DNA from: Saururus chinensis
Taxonomy: Eukaryota; Streptophyta; Magnoliopsida; Piperales; Saururaceae
Reading direction: 5' to 3'
NCBI GenBank assembly: GCA_035235625.1
Contig: CP141140.1
Span: 57,059,152 to 57,123,151 of the forward strand
DNA length: 64,000 nucleotides
Shown here piece after piece: positions 1 to 11,866 of the stretch. The position numbers were made by a program, and so were the translations under genes. The notes below the pieces were generated by a model. The model did no database searches. It was not told where the DNA came from and saw only the letters and a list, made by a program, of their open reading frames with translations. Within the stretch, counting starts at the first letter, position 1. Each line of letters opens with the position of its first letter.

Positions 1-888
1 TATTATGCATTCAATTTTAATGGATAAACTGGAAATATGTATATCACCTGAATCAAAGGTTACAAATTGATGATAATGCTGTCCGTGAGCTTAACTTTCT
101 GGTGAAACTCAAAGTTGTTAAGCTATTAGTTGGGGTTGCCTGCCAATTGGGTTTAAAAGTGGATTGACCAACAATTATGGTCTTTCCCTTACGCATCAAG
201 TAGTTTCCTTTTCAGATTGTATGATAATATTGTTGGTAATGTACCTTTACTGGCTGCTGTTTTCATGTCTGTCATACACATGAGGGGGCTTTTCTTTCCT
301 GGTTCTGTAATTTCAGTTGTTCTAAGTCCACCATAATTTTCATCTTCGTAGTTTTTTTCCTGGGGTTTTTAGCATCCCAAGAGTTTTATTTTGGTTTATC
401 TGGTTCCTCTTTTTCTATTTACTGAAAAATGCTATTAGGGGTGATTCAGGAGTTTTATTGCATAGTTTTGGTAGATTCGTTTCTTGAGCTTTTATTTTCA
501 TTAATATTTATGCCTCTAATGCTTCTGAACAATATTGGATTAACTAGACTCTGCATTGCTTTGATTAGAATCAAGGTGATCACATGTTTTTTGAATAACT
601 ATGCATCTAATGCCTCTGACCAATATTACAGTTCTTGCTTTCTGAGTCTCTGTAACTGGTACTGGAATCAGTGACTCAGTTTTTCTTTCTTTTGTCTTTT
701 TCATGCAAGCTATTTATCTTCACTATCAAACGTAGATCTGCTTTTTTATGTAGATACTGAGTGCTATCTTGGTTTGCAAATTTTAACTCTTGTAATATCA
801 CAAAGAAATATAAAGAACTTTGTTCAATACGCCCTTCCCTCCATCCAATAGTTTTTAAAACCTGGGGTGGAAGAGTTTACAGTTTACA

Positions 889-1115
889 GTTTAGAGAATC
901 ATCAAATTCTTTTATAAGACCACTTAAATGCCGTTTACAGTTTAGACTACTACCACAATTATCCCCCCGTCAAAGTTGGGGGTCAGACTTAAGAGATGAT
1001 CTCCATGTTTAGAGAATCATCAAATTCTTGTGTTTTGTGATTTCCGCAGAGCGTTTAGTCCTAGTACCCGTATGTTAGCCCTTCAAAGTTGGGGGTCAAA
1101 CTTTAGAGATGATCT
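889..1115. repeat. Imperfect direct repeat, unit about 115-120 bp
   Basis: The phrase TTTAGAGAATCATCAAATTC occurs near 890 and again near 1010. The phrase CAAAGTTGGGGGTCA occurs near 971 and again near 1085, each followed by an AGAGATGATCT motif. Order and spacing are nearly constant, so this is a short local tandem duplication rather than chance. No coding role is visible. Confidence 0.6.
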
Positions 1116-1639
1116 GTTTGAGAACGAACCTTCATTGGTTGATCCAGTCAGCTGCACGTTAAAAAGACCCTAAATCCAATTGTGAAAATTTGTTTCCAAG
1201 GCAGCAGGTACGCAAGCACACAGTGGTGTTCGATATCCAACTACTAAAAACCATCGTAGAATTGTTAGATCAACTTTGGGCACAATGATGGTGGAATTGT
1301 TCACCGTGAACCAATGGTAGCAATACTTAAAAAGTATGTTGAGAACGGTCCTGGTTTGGATGGGACACAAAAAATTGAGTAGTCTCTTTGCACAGAACCA
1401 CCAGCCAACTCTAGGTTCTTGTTTAACACGTACAATTCAACATGTAAAGCATTATAAAAAATCTGGAAGGAAGGGCCAAAGTCATTAAAATCCAAAGGGA
1501 AAAGAAAATCTTTAGTCGTTTAGGTGGAGACTGGGGTCCTCTAGAAGGGGGTCTCATAATAGTCAAAGTACGATAGGGAGACGATGCAGTTTCGTACTGT
1601 ATTTATATTTCTTAGAAAATATTTCATACACAATACATA

Positions 1640-1872
1640 ATGTATGTTGAAATATATTTTCTTTTAAAAGGGGTATATGTGTAATTTATAACTCATAAAT
1701 CATATTTTCATACGAATTTACCAAACATAATTCATATACAAATTTTTTATAAATTAGATTCACGAAATATGCATTACCAAACATAAAAGTGATTCATCAA
1801 TGAATTTGACTAATCAAATTCATGTGAATCTTGATTTACTACACTGACTAATCTATATCCAAACAGCCCCTA
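1640..1872. mobile_element. MITE-like element with GGGG..CCAAACAGCCCC ends
   Basis: The right edge reads CCAAACAGCCCC, the reverse complement of the GGGGCTGTTTGG end common on PIF/Harbinger or hAT MITEs. The left edge has an AAAAGGGG start but only a weak inverted match. The interior is AT-rich and self-complementary, with repeated ATTCAT/ATGAAT motifs. Boundaries and superfamily are uncertain and no clear target duplication was identified. Confidence 0.3.
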
Positions 1873-2760
1873 AGAGTAAATTTTTTCTTGCATTGTTAAT
1901 ATCGTACTAACTGTTTCAAGCGTGGAGCTTCTACTTCTTTTGAAAGAAAAATAAAAGGAAATTGTTCATGTAACCTTAGATTGGTATCCTATACTCTGCC
2001 TTAATGTATATTTCCGTTATTAATGTGAGAATTGCTTAAGTTGGTACTCCTCGTCTTCTATATCATCATCTAACAATTGTTATAGGGAGCTTCTACCATA
2101 AATTAGATGAGATGATATAAGGTTTAAATGAGTTTTATAATGTAATAGAAAAGGGTTGCATAATGGAGTCTCGATTGTGTAGTTTGCTGTCGCAGGAACC
2201 CCTTCACTGGTTCAAGGAATCGGATGTAGTTGTTGCTGGCTAGCAAGGCATGGCATTTGGAGAAAGCTTATGGATTTAATTTCTTCCCCGGGACAGATAA
2301 GTAGTGGCTGAATTTGGCTCCATTTGGCTCAATTGCAGTGGCAGAGTACTAAAAAAGCTTCTGAGAAGATTTTCATTCTCTTGGCTGTCGGTCCAACCAT
2401 TCAATAATATGGGACGGAGGCAGTACTTGTTAATTCGATATTGTGTTTTCCCTGGCATAGGCCATAAGGATTTATAGTTTAAATATTGTGCTGCATGAAG
2501 GGAGCCATATTTATGACAAAATGCAGCTTGTTAGAGGAGAATCTCTATCTTGTGCACTCAATAGACTTTTGCTACCATATTTATGAACGTTTTAGAGCAT
2601 CACAATTTTTTGTTTTGCCTTGTTCTTGTTTAATGGCAATTCACGCCTTGAATATGACATAGAGGGTTAATGTCTATTCAGCATTGAAGTCATAGTGAAA
2701 TAAATCTTGCACGGACTTAATTATCTTGCACCTGCACATCATTTATTTGTTGGCTGCCTA

Positions 2761-3905
2761 TCCTGACATCCGGGCATTTTACTAGCGCCACCAAATTGTT
2801 GTTTTTTTTTGGTAGGTTCTAAAAAAGTCGAACTCTACTTATTTGTGGGGCCTTTCCAGTCCATGGTCAGGAAGTGGCTGCCAATACGCGAACTCATCCC
2901 GCCCCTCTTAGTTACATATATGATTGAATTGTCTCTCTTCTAATTTTCCCATTAATCCCTTAACTTATCTCATCGTCAATAAACTTTGTCTAGTCTTGAC
3001 ATAGTCCAACAAGCAAGGCCGGACTTTGAACAAAAACATTTGAAACGCGTCCGGTTAGTATTCTATTCTCGATGTCGGGCAATGACAAATCAACTTGGGT
3101 ATTCATTCATCTCTATCCTAGCCAAACGATAATGTGAGATGAAGTCGCCGTAACGGCCATCATTAGAGAGGAGTCATTTGATGGAGGGAAGAGTATCCAT
3201 TAAATATATCAAGGGACGGTGAGAAGGGCTTGAACTGGCTGCCACAACAAGAAGGTGGAGAATGTGTTCTTTCCACCATCTGCCACGATTATGGTCCCTA
3301 GCCTTTCCCTCTGCAACACCAATTTATTTGCTTAGAGCTCATAGTCTTAACACATCGTTTGCTACGTCATGGATGCCCTAGTTTTCTAAGGGAGAAAAAG
3401 AATGATTGATACAGGGTGATCGTTCAAGTGCCCCCCACATAAGTAGAACATATTTTTCTTCAAAATTAGGTGCCCCAAGTAACATTGAATAAGACAAACG
3501 GGGGCTCCTATAAATTGGGGGCCCCTACAAATCGGATGGGTGAATAATTAGTACTATGGCATCTGGGTCTTGTGAATGTGAAATTGCTGCTTGTGGAGGC
3601 AAAGCCGACTAAAAAATGGATATGAATTCTTGAAACACATATCATGCACAGAACCATGCTTGTTTGGAAAAGTGTTTACCACAAATCAATGTTAGCTATA
3701 TTGGAATCAACTCTCCTTTCTTTTTCTTTTTCTTTTTTCCATTAGCACTTGTGCTTGCAAAACTAAATTTCTAGCCTTTTTCCATTGTTGTTGGGCCTAT
3801 ACATAAGTTTGAAATATATATTTTCATTATTTCTTCTTTTCAACTTTGCTATATTTATCGCCTAGGTCTCACATTTTTACTTGGTCACCGGAGTTTTTGA
3901 TGCAG
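2761..3905. other. Non-coding stretch, no gene seen
   Basis: No recognisable coding sequence on either strand. The region is ordinary mixed-composition plant DNA with runs of T and pyrimidine-rich stretches near 3715-3745 and 3830-3840 that could belong to introns. It leads into a possible splice acceptor at 3905. Confidence 0.4.
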
Positions 3906-4485
3906 TAATACCGACAGTTATGGCCAACTTGATGAAATGGACCTGCAGAGTGTATGGGATTGCATGTAAGTCTTTCCTTTTCTAAGTTATATTTTTAATT
4001 GATTTATTAATACACAAAACTAGTGCTAAAAAAATAATACACAAAACTACTAGTCCTTTTTTGTGGGGCCTAGTACTTATTTGTAAGAAGAGCCAACTGA
4101 GGATCAACTTGTATATAGCTTTCATAGGAGACTAGTGAGGGTAGACCAATTTTAATGTGGCATGACTAAGGGGTATGAAAACTGCTAAAAAAATTCAAAA
4201 TCTATAGAATACTTCTAACACACAGACTTATTCACTTCAAAAAGTAAATTTAACTTCCAACGTTTTTACAGGACTTATGCTTTCTACACTAACAACGATA
4301 ACTATTTCACAGTCATTTTTTTTGTCAAACTTTAAATAATCATTATTATACTTGTTCTGAGTGTATTCTTTCATGATTTGCCTATCTTGAGTGAATTGAT
4401 CTTGCTTTACATAAACAGGGATGGAATTCAATTCTTTCCGCTAAACAAAAATCCATTGATAACTGGCTCCAGTGTAGAGAAGTAA
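3906..4485 (+). CDS. Candidate last two exons of an unidentified spliced gene
   Basis: Two short blocks are compatible with plant splicing. Block one (3906-3965) follows a TTTTTGATGCAG acceptor, is open, and ends at a GTAAGT donor. Block two (4419-4485) follows ATAAACAG and reads to a TAA stop. Joined across the intron the phases agree, and the combined C-terminus contains the short motif QSVWDCMDGIQFF. The family was not recognised. A stretch downstream (4542-4590) resembles 2694-2730. Upstream exons were not found, so this could be a gene end whose body lies outside the window, a relic, or coincidence. Confidence 0.22.
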
Positions 4486-4765
4486 TATGTGACAACACAA
4501 AAGATGTTGCTAAGGAAATTGTTTGTGGAAAATGGCGCAGATAGTGGAATAAATCTTTCATGGACTTAATTATCTTGTTCTACTTACTGCAATTTTCTTT
4601 ACAACTCTTGCAAAAGCCTTTTTTAGTATATCCAATGTAGAGTATACATATTTTCCTATGGTTATAAATTTTAATTTTCTATTTTTATGGTCATAGAGGA
4701 AGTCATAAGTATACTTAAATATATGCGAACATGTGAAATATTGGACACCTTAAGTAGATTTAGTA

Positions 4766-5888
4766 CACTACAAAAAAAAAATTATTAGGGACACTTAAAA
4801 TGCATCGCTAAATACATCGCAAAAAGTGTAGTCGCAACTACTTATTTTCCCTCCTCTCTCTCCCCCTCTCCTCTCTCCCTCTCCTCTTTCTCTCTCTCTC
4901 TCCTCTCTCCCCTCTCACTCTCTCCCTCCCTCTCTCCTCTCTCTCTCTCCCTCCCTCCCTCCCTCCCTCTCCCCTCTTTCTCTCCTCTCTCCCCCCTCTC
5001 CTCTCTCTCTCCTCTAATTTTTAATTTTTTATGACTTATATGTCGTTAATACCTATATCTCTCCCCCTCTCCCTCTCCCTCTCTCTCCCTATATCTCTCT
5101 CTCTCCTCCCTCTCACCTCCCTCTCTCCCTCTCTCCTCTCTCCCTCTCTCCTCTCCACTCTCTCCTCTCTCTCCCTCTCTCCTCTCTCCTCTCTCTCTCT
5201 CCTGCACTCTCTCTTTTATTATAAATTATATTTTAAAATTAATAATAAAATTTAAGAAATAAAATATATTATCTATAAATAGTGAAAGTTTAATCTATTA
5301 CTAACAGTAGTTTTTATTAAAAAAATTATATTTATTTATTGTATATACAAATAGTAAACATTGAATAAAATGTATTATATTTAGGAAGTTTATTATAATT
5401 TTTTTAATATTTATTTATTAAATAAAATTAATTAATAAAGCTATTAACAATGCTTGTCAACAAGTGTTGCTATTAGAAATGGTATTTGCGACGCTTGTTC
5501 ACGAGCGTCGCTAATAATTTAAATTTTTATTTTTTTATTTTTAATTCATAATTATTGGTGACATTTTTGTAAGCATCGCTAAATGTAGCATTATTAGCGA
5601 TGCTTTTGAATAAGCATCGCTAATAGTTATGTTTTTTCTTTTTTTATTTAAAATATATATCTTTTAGCGACGGTTCAAAAAAACATCGCAAAAAGACGAA
5701 CTATTAGCGACGCTTATAATAAAGCGTTGCTAATATGATTAGTATTAGCGACGCTTTAAAGTAAGCGTCACTAATATATGATTATTAGCGATGCATACGA
5801 AACTGCATCGCTAATAGTTCTTTTTTTTTTTACGCTTAGCTAAGCGCCGCTAATAAATGGATCGCTAATACTACTTTTTGTTGTAGTG
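4766..5888. mobile_element. Non-autonomous CACTA (En/Spm-type) element
   Basis: The left end starts CACTACAAAA and the right end finishes TTGTTGTAGTG, the inverted CACTA terminus. Inside the ends are repeated short palindromes of the form TTAGCGAYGCTT..AAGCRTCGCTAATA, typical CACTA subterminal repeats. The centre is a CT-rich tract (about 4846-5215). No transposase frame is present, so movement would depend on a partner element. Flanking triplets (GTA before, CAT after) do not match, so a target duplication is not evident. The 5215-5888 part matches, in reverse complement, the left part of the element at 59891-63422, showing one family. Confidence 0.8.
4846..5215. repeat. CT-rich low-complexity tract inside the CACTA element
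   Basis: Nearly uninterrupted CTCTCC/CCCTCT repeats with short TA-rich interruptions near 5020 and 5085. The Leu/Ser-rich open frame it creates is an artefact of composition. The same kind of tract, in opposite orientation, is present in the sister element near 60610-60985. Confidence 0.9.
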
Positions 5889-5889
5889 C

Positions 5890-6245
5890 ATGGTTTGGAC
5901 TGTGGCGCGAGTACATCACATGGAAAAATATGTGGCTCTTCATTGTAGATGGGAGGGAGATTAAAAGCAATCCCCTCTTGCACAATAAAAGCGGAACTGC
6001 AAATTTCCTAACTGTCGGATGTACTAAAAGAATAACTTGAAGCATCATCAAAGTGATGCTCTACCATGGCCTCAGCCTTGGTATGATATCAGCAAGCAAC
6101 AACATCGGCCACATAATCCATCTGGCTTGTCAATTGATAAACATGCTGCGACAACCTTGCTACTTCATCACGATCATATATCACATTAATTTCGGCAACA
6201 CGTACTTCACGGGGTCGGGGTGGAATGTTGGACTTGCATAGGACC
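5890..6245 (-). pseudogene. Retroelement gag-like fragment, decayed
   Basis: Read on the minus strand from about 6235, the translation has a PRPREVRVAEINVIYDRDEV stretch followed by a heptad-like segment (LSQHVYQLTSQM), then further sequence with in-frame stops. This resembles the N-terminal coiled-coil part of some plant gypsy gag proteins. No zinc knuckle or protease follows. The call rests on local resemblance only; a repetitive non-coding LTR segment is the main alternative. It abuts the CACTA element ending at 5888. Confidence 0.33.
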
Positions 6246-7020
6246 GCCAACTTATGAAGGGCTGGATTGATGGGATGAACGTTGTTCGACTAATCCAGCT
6301 ACAAACGCACACAGCCTTCTTCTCTCGAGAATTTCAATACTAAATTCACATAAAATAGAGGGAAAACAAATGAGAAAGGAATAACATTTTCTTCTTCTTC
6401 TTCTTCTTCAAAATATCATAACATTACAGAACTTATGGCCTTCATGGAAGAGTAAAGTATTTATACAACTCCTAGTGGCATAACTATAAATAGATAGTCT
6501 AATTTCTAACTACCTTATGACTAACCAATCAAAATTAAGGAAAACTAATGAGAAAAACCCTCAATAAAAAAATGGAATAAGACTCTTAGGAAAGCAAACT
6601 ACTAAAAAGAAATCATTTTGGAATCAAATTCTAATCTAAAAGGAAATTGAAAACTATATCGCTATAGCAACAATCGATCGCCAAATAGTTCACTTGATCG
6701 CCAACTCTCGGCTTCGTTTTACACTAAGCCGTTTCAAGTACCGATCGGTCGCTTCGGTAGCCCGTTTGATCACTCTAACGATCCATCACTTATATGCCCG
6801 ATCAATCACTCTTAATTCAGTTTGATTCTTACAAAGGAATTCCATCAGAGGCGATCGATTTCCCTTGGATCCCGATTAATCGCTCAAGGGAACTTGGCAA
6901 ATTTTCCTATTTTGATCTCATTACTTAAAATATTTCAAACCAAGCCGATTTACATCATCAATTCCAAGCAAATTCGCATGTTTTTTCAAGTTACGAATCC
7001 CCTTATCTCTGAGCCTCTCA
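6246..7020. other. Probable retroelement leader or LTR remnant with GATCG-rich segment
   Basis: No gene is visible. A (CTT)n run lies at 6391-6408, and 6655-6890 is unusually rich in GATCG/CGATC words, which are sparse elsewhere in this AT-rich DNA. Together with the gag-like relic just upstream on the opposite strand, this fits a retroelement 5' region, but no LTR ends, primer-binding site or target duplication were identified. Confidence 0.3.
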
Positions 7021-7119
7021 TAGCCTTCATCACTCTGTCTCCCTTCTCGTCTCTCTCTTCTCTCTCTCATGTGCGTCAATGTGAGCCCCTTCTCTGAGGA
7101 GGAGAGAGGACAAAGTAAG

Positions 7120-7668
7120 GAAATTTAATTTAATTTTTTTATATTTACTTATCATATATTACAAATTAAATTAATATATTTATGATGCTTAGTTCTAAAA
7201 ATTTATTTTAAAAAAACCTTAGTTTATTTTCAACGCTTTTTGAAAGCATTGCAATAATCCTACTATTTGCGACGCTTTCAAAAATGCTTTCAAATAATCT
7301 TAAAATAATTTTTTTTAAAAAGCTTAGTTTATTTCCAATGCTTTCAAAAAAGCGTTACAAACAATCCAAAATTTTTGTAGTAAAAAAAAACTTAGTTTAA
7401 TGTGATGCTTTTTTGCAAGCATCGCAAATAGTGGGACTATATGTGATGCTTTCAAATAAAGCGTTGCAAACAATCCTAATTTTTTTTAAAAAAACTTATT
7501 TTATTTACGATGCTTTTGAGCATCATTTTTTTAAAAGTGTCACAAATAGTACTAAAAAATATTTTATTTGCGATGCTTTTTCCAAGCATCACAAATACAT
7601 AATTTTTACAACACTTTTTATTATGACATTAATAAAAGCATCGCTAATAATCCTTTTTGTTGTACTGG
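7120..7668. mobile_element. CACTA-type element fragment, right end preserved
   Basis: Contains at least five short palindromes built on RCGATGCTTTT..AAAGCRTYGCAAATA, as in the CACTA elements of this window. It finishes at about 7645-7668 with CGCTAATAATCC then TTTTTGTTGTACTG, one base off the canonical TTGTAGTG terminus. The left end is not recognisable, although a short CT-rich patch at 7025-7075 may belong to it. No transposase frame. Confidence 0.55.
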
Positions 7669-8159
7669 TATTTAGAAAAGAATTACAAACAACAACTAAT
7701 CTAAAATATGTGTGCATGATTTCATAGATAAACTCAGTACGATTCTTGTACTGCCTTTTTTGCCTCTATTTATTTATATTCCTTCTTATGCAGATTTGTC
7801 TCACTTTTCTCCCTTATGGAAAGAAGATGTGTGCAAAATATTATGCGAGATTTAGTTTGGTAGCAAGAATTATGAGAGGACTCTACTCCATGTATCTATC
7901 TCTGATGATTTTTTTAAAAAAAATCTAAACAAGATAAAATTTATTGGTATGACTCAATTTTTTTCTAGAAGATTATGATTTGAGTCAATTTACTAGTTTG
8001 AAATTAAGGAAACTAAATTTTGTATGGAGTTGAAATAAAAAATCAAAAGTATATAAGATTTTTTAAAAATAAAAAAATTAAAATATTTTGTTAAAAAAAT
8101 AATTGTTTTAAATCTAATCAATAAGGACGACTTCAACCATCTATAGCTATTGAATTTAT
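7669..8159. other. AT-rich spacer, nothing recognised
   Basis: Very AT-rich with A and T runs. Short frames are compositional. No repeats with clear ends, RNA genes or protein similarities were seen. Confidence 0.5.
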
Positions 8160-8555
8160 TTTTTTTTAAACCTAATCAAACAGTGACGGTTGATGCCAAA
8201 GATTTCCACAACAGTTGATTTGGTCATCGCTGAATGTATGTTTCTGGGATGGTTTTGGTCATCGCTAAAGACAAATTTTAGCGATGTCTAGAGAAGTTGT
8301 TGCTGAATATGTGCTTTTTGTGACGGCCACAAGTGGCGGTAAAGGTGATGTGGCTGTCGCTGATACAAAGTAGATGGTGGGTTTTTTTTGTGACAACCAC
8401 AACCATGAAAGAAAATGATTTCGGTCGTCGCTAATACTATCAGCAACACCACTTTCTGCAACAGTCGTCAGTGCATTGTTGTTACCATTAGCTACGACCA
8501 AAACCCTTAACAACAACTGCTAGTGACCGTCACTATTGAGCTTTTTTTTATAGTG
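8160..8555. mobile_element. Second CACTA-like subfamily fragment (CACTATAAAAAAA end)
   Basis: The right edge reads CTTTTTTTTATAGTG, i.e. an inverted CACTATAAAAAAA terminus, distinct from the CACTACAACAAA family nearby. The interior has GTGACGG, TCGTCGCTAATA and GGTCGTAGC-like repeats in both orientations, reminiscent of CACTA subterminal arrays. A matching left end was not found, so the element is probably truncated. The open frame on the minus strand is a by-product of these repeats. Confidence 0.45.
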
Positions 8556-8618
8556 CCCTTTTTTCTTCTTGTTCCTTCTTGATCACACAAAGAGAGAAGA
8601 GAGAGAGAGGCGGGGGTG

Positions 8619-8637
8619 TGTTGGGAGAGAAGGGGAG
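8619..8637 (-). mobile_element. Short outer part of a copia 3' LTR split by a nested insertion
   Basis: This 19-bp piece starts TGTTGGGAGAG, the inverted partner of CCAACA at 12323-12328. Removing the gypsy-type LTR at 8638-11866 joins it to the rest of the copia LTR at 11872-12328, giving a terminus TGTTGG...CCAACA. On the minus strand the joined LTR runs from 12328 to 8619. Confidence 0.6.
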
Positions 8638-11600
8638 TGTAAGGATTCTCATTCTTCAACCAGTCTACTTTTCATTTTACTTATTGGTTATCGTGTGGCT
8701 AATGCGTTTTCTGATTAATTTGGTGGTTTCGAAAATAAATAGTGTTTCTTATGGTTTTAATCAAAATCAACTTTACAAGTATTGGTTTTAAGTGTTTTTG
8801 GGTCAAACCTGAATTGTTGGGATTTTTTTTAATTTTCACTAATTTTCCTAAAATTATAGTTTGGCGGGACCCCCTGTGGGCCCCACCAGCAAAATTGAGG
8901 TTTTTAAACCAAATCAACCCATACATCAACACAAGATTATATAAAAAAATTTAGAAATTTTCCAGATTTAATTAGTGCTCAAATGCTCAAAATATCCATT
9001 TTTAGCCCAAATTTCTATTCATACCCCACTAGTTAATTAAGTACACCCCAAGCCTTATTATAAATAGAAAGGGCTGAGTCATTTTCATTTTGGGAATAGG
9101 CTGGGAAAAGGTGATTAAGGCCTAGTTCCCCAATTAGGCCCTAATTAAAAGGAGAATAAGGTATGTTCTTCTTTAATCTAGCCTAAACCCTAGGTTTTCT
9201 TCTAATCCATTCTTAATCTATCATTTCCCCTTTGATTTGATTCAATTTCAAGCATCAAAGTCACTGATTTACTCCCTTACTTCAAACCCTACTTCTCAAA
9301 ATTCATTTTTTTATGCTTAACAAACCCTAGATATAATATTTCTTTAAGGTTTTCAATGTTAAACCGATTTTTAATGGAGTTTAACTTAGACACTATGTTT
9401 TTGGAAGGTTTCTAAGAAGAGTGAAGGTCAAATCCAAACCTAAACAAGTGACAAGGTAATGGGTTTTTGAAATCTCAGTTTTCTTATGGTAAAATCTCAA
9501 TTTTTATGGTTTATTTAGAATGGGTTTACTTTATTTGGTGCTCTAATGGTGGGATTAGTATATACTAATTTTTTTGTTTCGATTTCTTAGGGTTTTGTCT
9601 TAAGATGGTGTGGATTAGCATTCTGGAAAGTTTGATGGAGTTTTAATGGTGTTTGGGTCGATGGACGAAGGTTTTAAGTTGCTTTAATGGAGTCTCAGTT
9701 TTGAAAATCGAAATGAAGAAGAAGGTCAAAACTACTTTGTTGGTGTTAGAACAACCTACCAGGGCGTTTGAATGGCAACACTACAGTTTTGGCATATTTT
9801 CTGTTAAGCCAATCGAACGGCCTTGCAGGGCGTTCGAACGGCTACACTACAATTTTGCTATTTTTGAAATTTATGCTCATTTCAATGTTTTTACTCCATT
9901 TGATGTTTCTAATGGTCATGGGAAGTGCATTATATTGAAATTGGGCTACTGGAGGTGTAGAATTGATGATGAAAGTTTATGGATTATGTTTAAGTGTTAT
10001 CATGTGGTATTATATTATACGTTGACAATTATACATGTTGATATTGAAGTACGCTGGAACTTGGAATGTTGGAATTCTTGTGATTAGAATATGTTTCCAG
10101 CAGGGATGTTATGTAGCAAATGGTGAGATGTGTTCTCTTATAATGTGGATGGTTAATGGGTAATTGATATGATCATGTTGTGGCTTATTGTGTGAAAAAT
10201 AATGCTTGTGGGAATGAGCGTTCGATTTTACATTGATGGATTTACGTTTTATGGTGGATTTCACTTTGATTTCAGTTAGAATTCATTATTTTGAATGTTT
10301 TAAGCAAGCATAGGTTGCCTTATAAGTTTATATCAAAGCATTAATTGTATGCTTAGGATATGCATGAACACACACATATGGGGAATCTACTATGACATTG
10401 TAGTTAATTATGAGGTGATTATGATGCATGAGGGGACTGATTAGGACTATGTTCCATGTGTTGGAACCCACGTAGATCTTGCTCACAGATGTATCATGAT
10501 ATCATGCATCATGGATCGGACTTTATGAATGAGGTTTTACCGTTAGTTAATTGGAATTGATCGGTTGTATATAATGAATGAGATTGTGTGCCGGATTAAT
10601 CGGTCAGTGAATTAATCAAAACTTGGTTGGTCCGAAAGGACATATTTTCGATTTGAGTTCCTATGTGAAACATGCGCACTCCCCAGGTTGAGTCTAGTTA
10701 AATAGAATTATGTGGGGACGAGTTGTGTACTTGTCTTGCGGATTGAGATTATTATGATTAACTTCTGGACCCTGAGAATCGAGAGTGGTACGCTTTGTGC
10801 ACCGGCTACCACGTATTCTAGGGTTCCCTATGTGGGAATTCGGGCTCTCTTCCATCACAAGAGATGTCCATGGATAAACACCCCTGTTCTAGGTTCTCTA
10901 TGCGAGAATCGGACATCCTTGGCCAGGATCGTCTAGGACAAGTAGTTTTAGGGGCTCACTACCCCGACCCTCTTACATTTCTTGTGTGAAAATTGGACCA
11001 TGACACGCCTTCATGGCCTTGTCTGTGTCCCGCCTATGTGGTACTATTTGGATTTACTCCTTGATGGAGGCATTCACTATTTATGTTGATGTATGTATAA
11101 GATGTATGCTATGCATGATTGAGTAATATGGGATTTGACACGTTTGTCGTGCAGAATGAATGAGATGTGTTATGAATGCCTTATTAGAAAATTATGATTA
11201 AGACACTATACACAGGGTTATGTGATTTGAAAGTGTGGTTTAGACACTAATATGCAGGTTTAGGTGATGTGTATGTGTGATCAAAAAATGATATATCTTG
11301 TCAATCATTGATCTGAATTGTTATGTTACTATACCGTCATGTTTCTGATGATTATAGTTATATTAAAACCATTATTGATTTTTTTTTATTCTCACCCCTC
11401 TTTCTTGTGCTTTTGTTTTGGGGCTGCGTGTTGTGATACGCAAATGGACAGGACCCTTTGTTTGAGGTAAGGTCGGGGAGGACTTGGGAGTAGACATTCT
11501 AGATGTTGCTTGTTTCTTTGATTTTTGTTATGATGTTAGGACCCATGTGGAGTAGTTCTCGTTCTGGATTTGTGTTACATTATACCTCTAGATTGTTTAA

Positions 11601-11866
11601 GACTTAGTTTTGGAGCCTAGTGCGGGCTATGGATTAATTAGTATGTGTGTTGGAGATTTGTGGTTTAATTTAGAGTTAAAGTAACTCTTTTGGTTCTACT
11701 TATTTACTCTTACTCAAAGTATTGCGTTTACTCCATAAATTTTAGACCACCCGTGATTAGGGCATAAGTCCTCCGCTAATCGTTTTCAATCTCCTTGTTG
11801 CCCCCGTGCACTTGACCGTCCCCTGGACTAGGTTCGGCTCAGGTTGGGCAGTGCCGGGGGGTGACA
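8638..11866 (+). mobile_element. Gypsy-type solo LTR, 3.2 kb, with 5-bp target duplication
   Basis: It begins TGTAAGGATTC and ends CCGGGGGGTGACA, the TG...CA format of an LTR. The flanking pentamers are identical: GGGAG at 8633-8637 and GGGAG at 11867-11871. There is no internal pol region, so this is a solo LTR left by recombination between two LTRs. The length and the GGTGACA-type end suit large plant Ty3/gypsy (Tekay/Del-like) LTRs, but the lineage cannot be fixed without coding sequence. The interior has a short imperfect direct repeat near 9760-9850 (two AGGGCGTTYGAAYGGC copies). No host gene is present. Confidence 0.85.

Larger units (their letters stand above)
1..2760. other. AT-rich non-coding stretch, no recognised gene
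   Basis: No open frame here resembles a known protein and the frames are short. The sequence looks like intron, 3' UTR or intergenic plant DNA. It contains a roughly 115-120 bp direct repeat (listed separately), a MITE-like palindromic stretch near 1640-1872, and a segment at 2694-2730 resembling 4542-4590 (shared words such as GGACTTAATTATCTTG). That similarity suggests two copies of one gene's 3' end or UTR, but this is inference. Confidence 0.5.

Noticed and set aside
5031-5255. Leu/Ser/Pro-rich open frame in the CT tract, and similar frames at 60571-60966 and 61576-62214
   Set aside because: They are produced by CT/GA low-complexity repeats inside CACTA elements; there is no domain or start context.
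9653-10087. 144-codon open frame in the 3.2-kb LTR
   Set aside because: It is internal to a solo LTR, has no recognisable domain, and similar-length frames are expected by chance over this distance.
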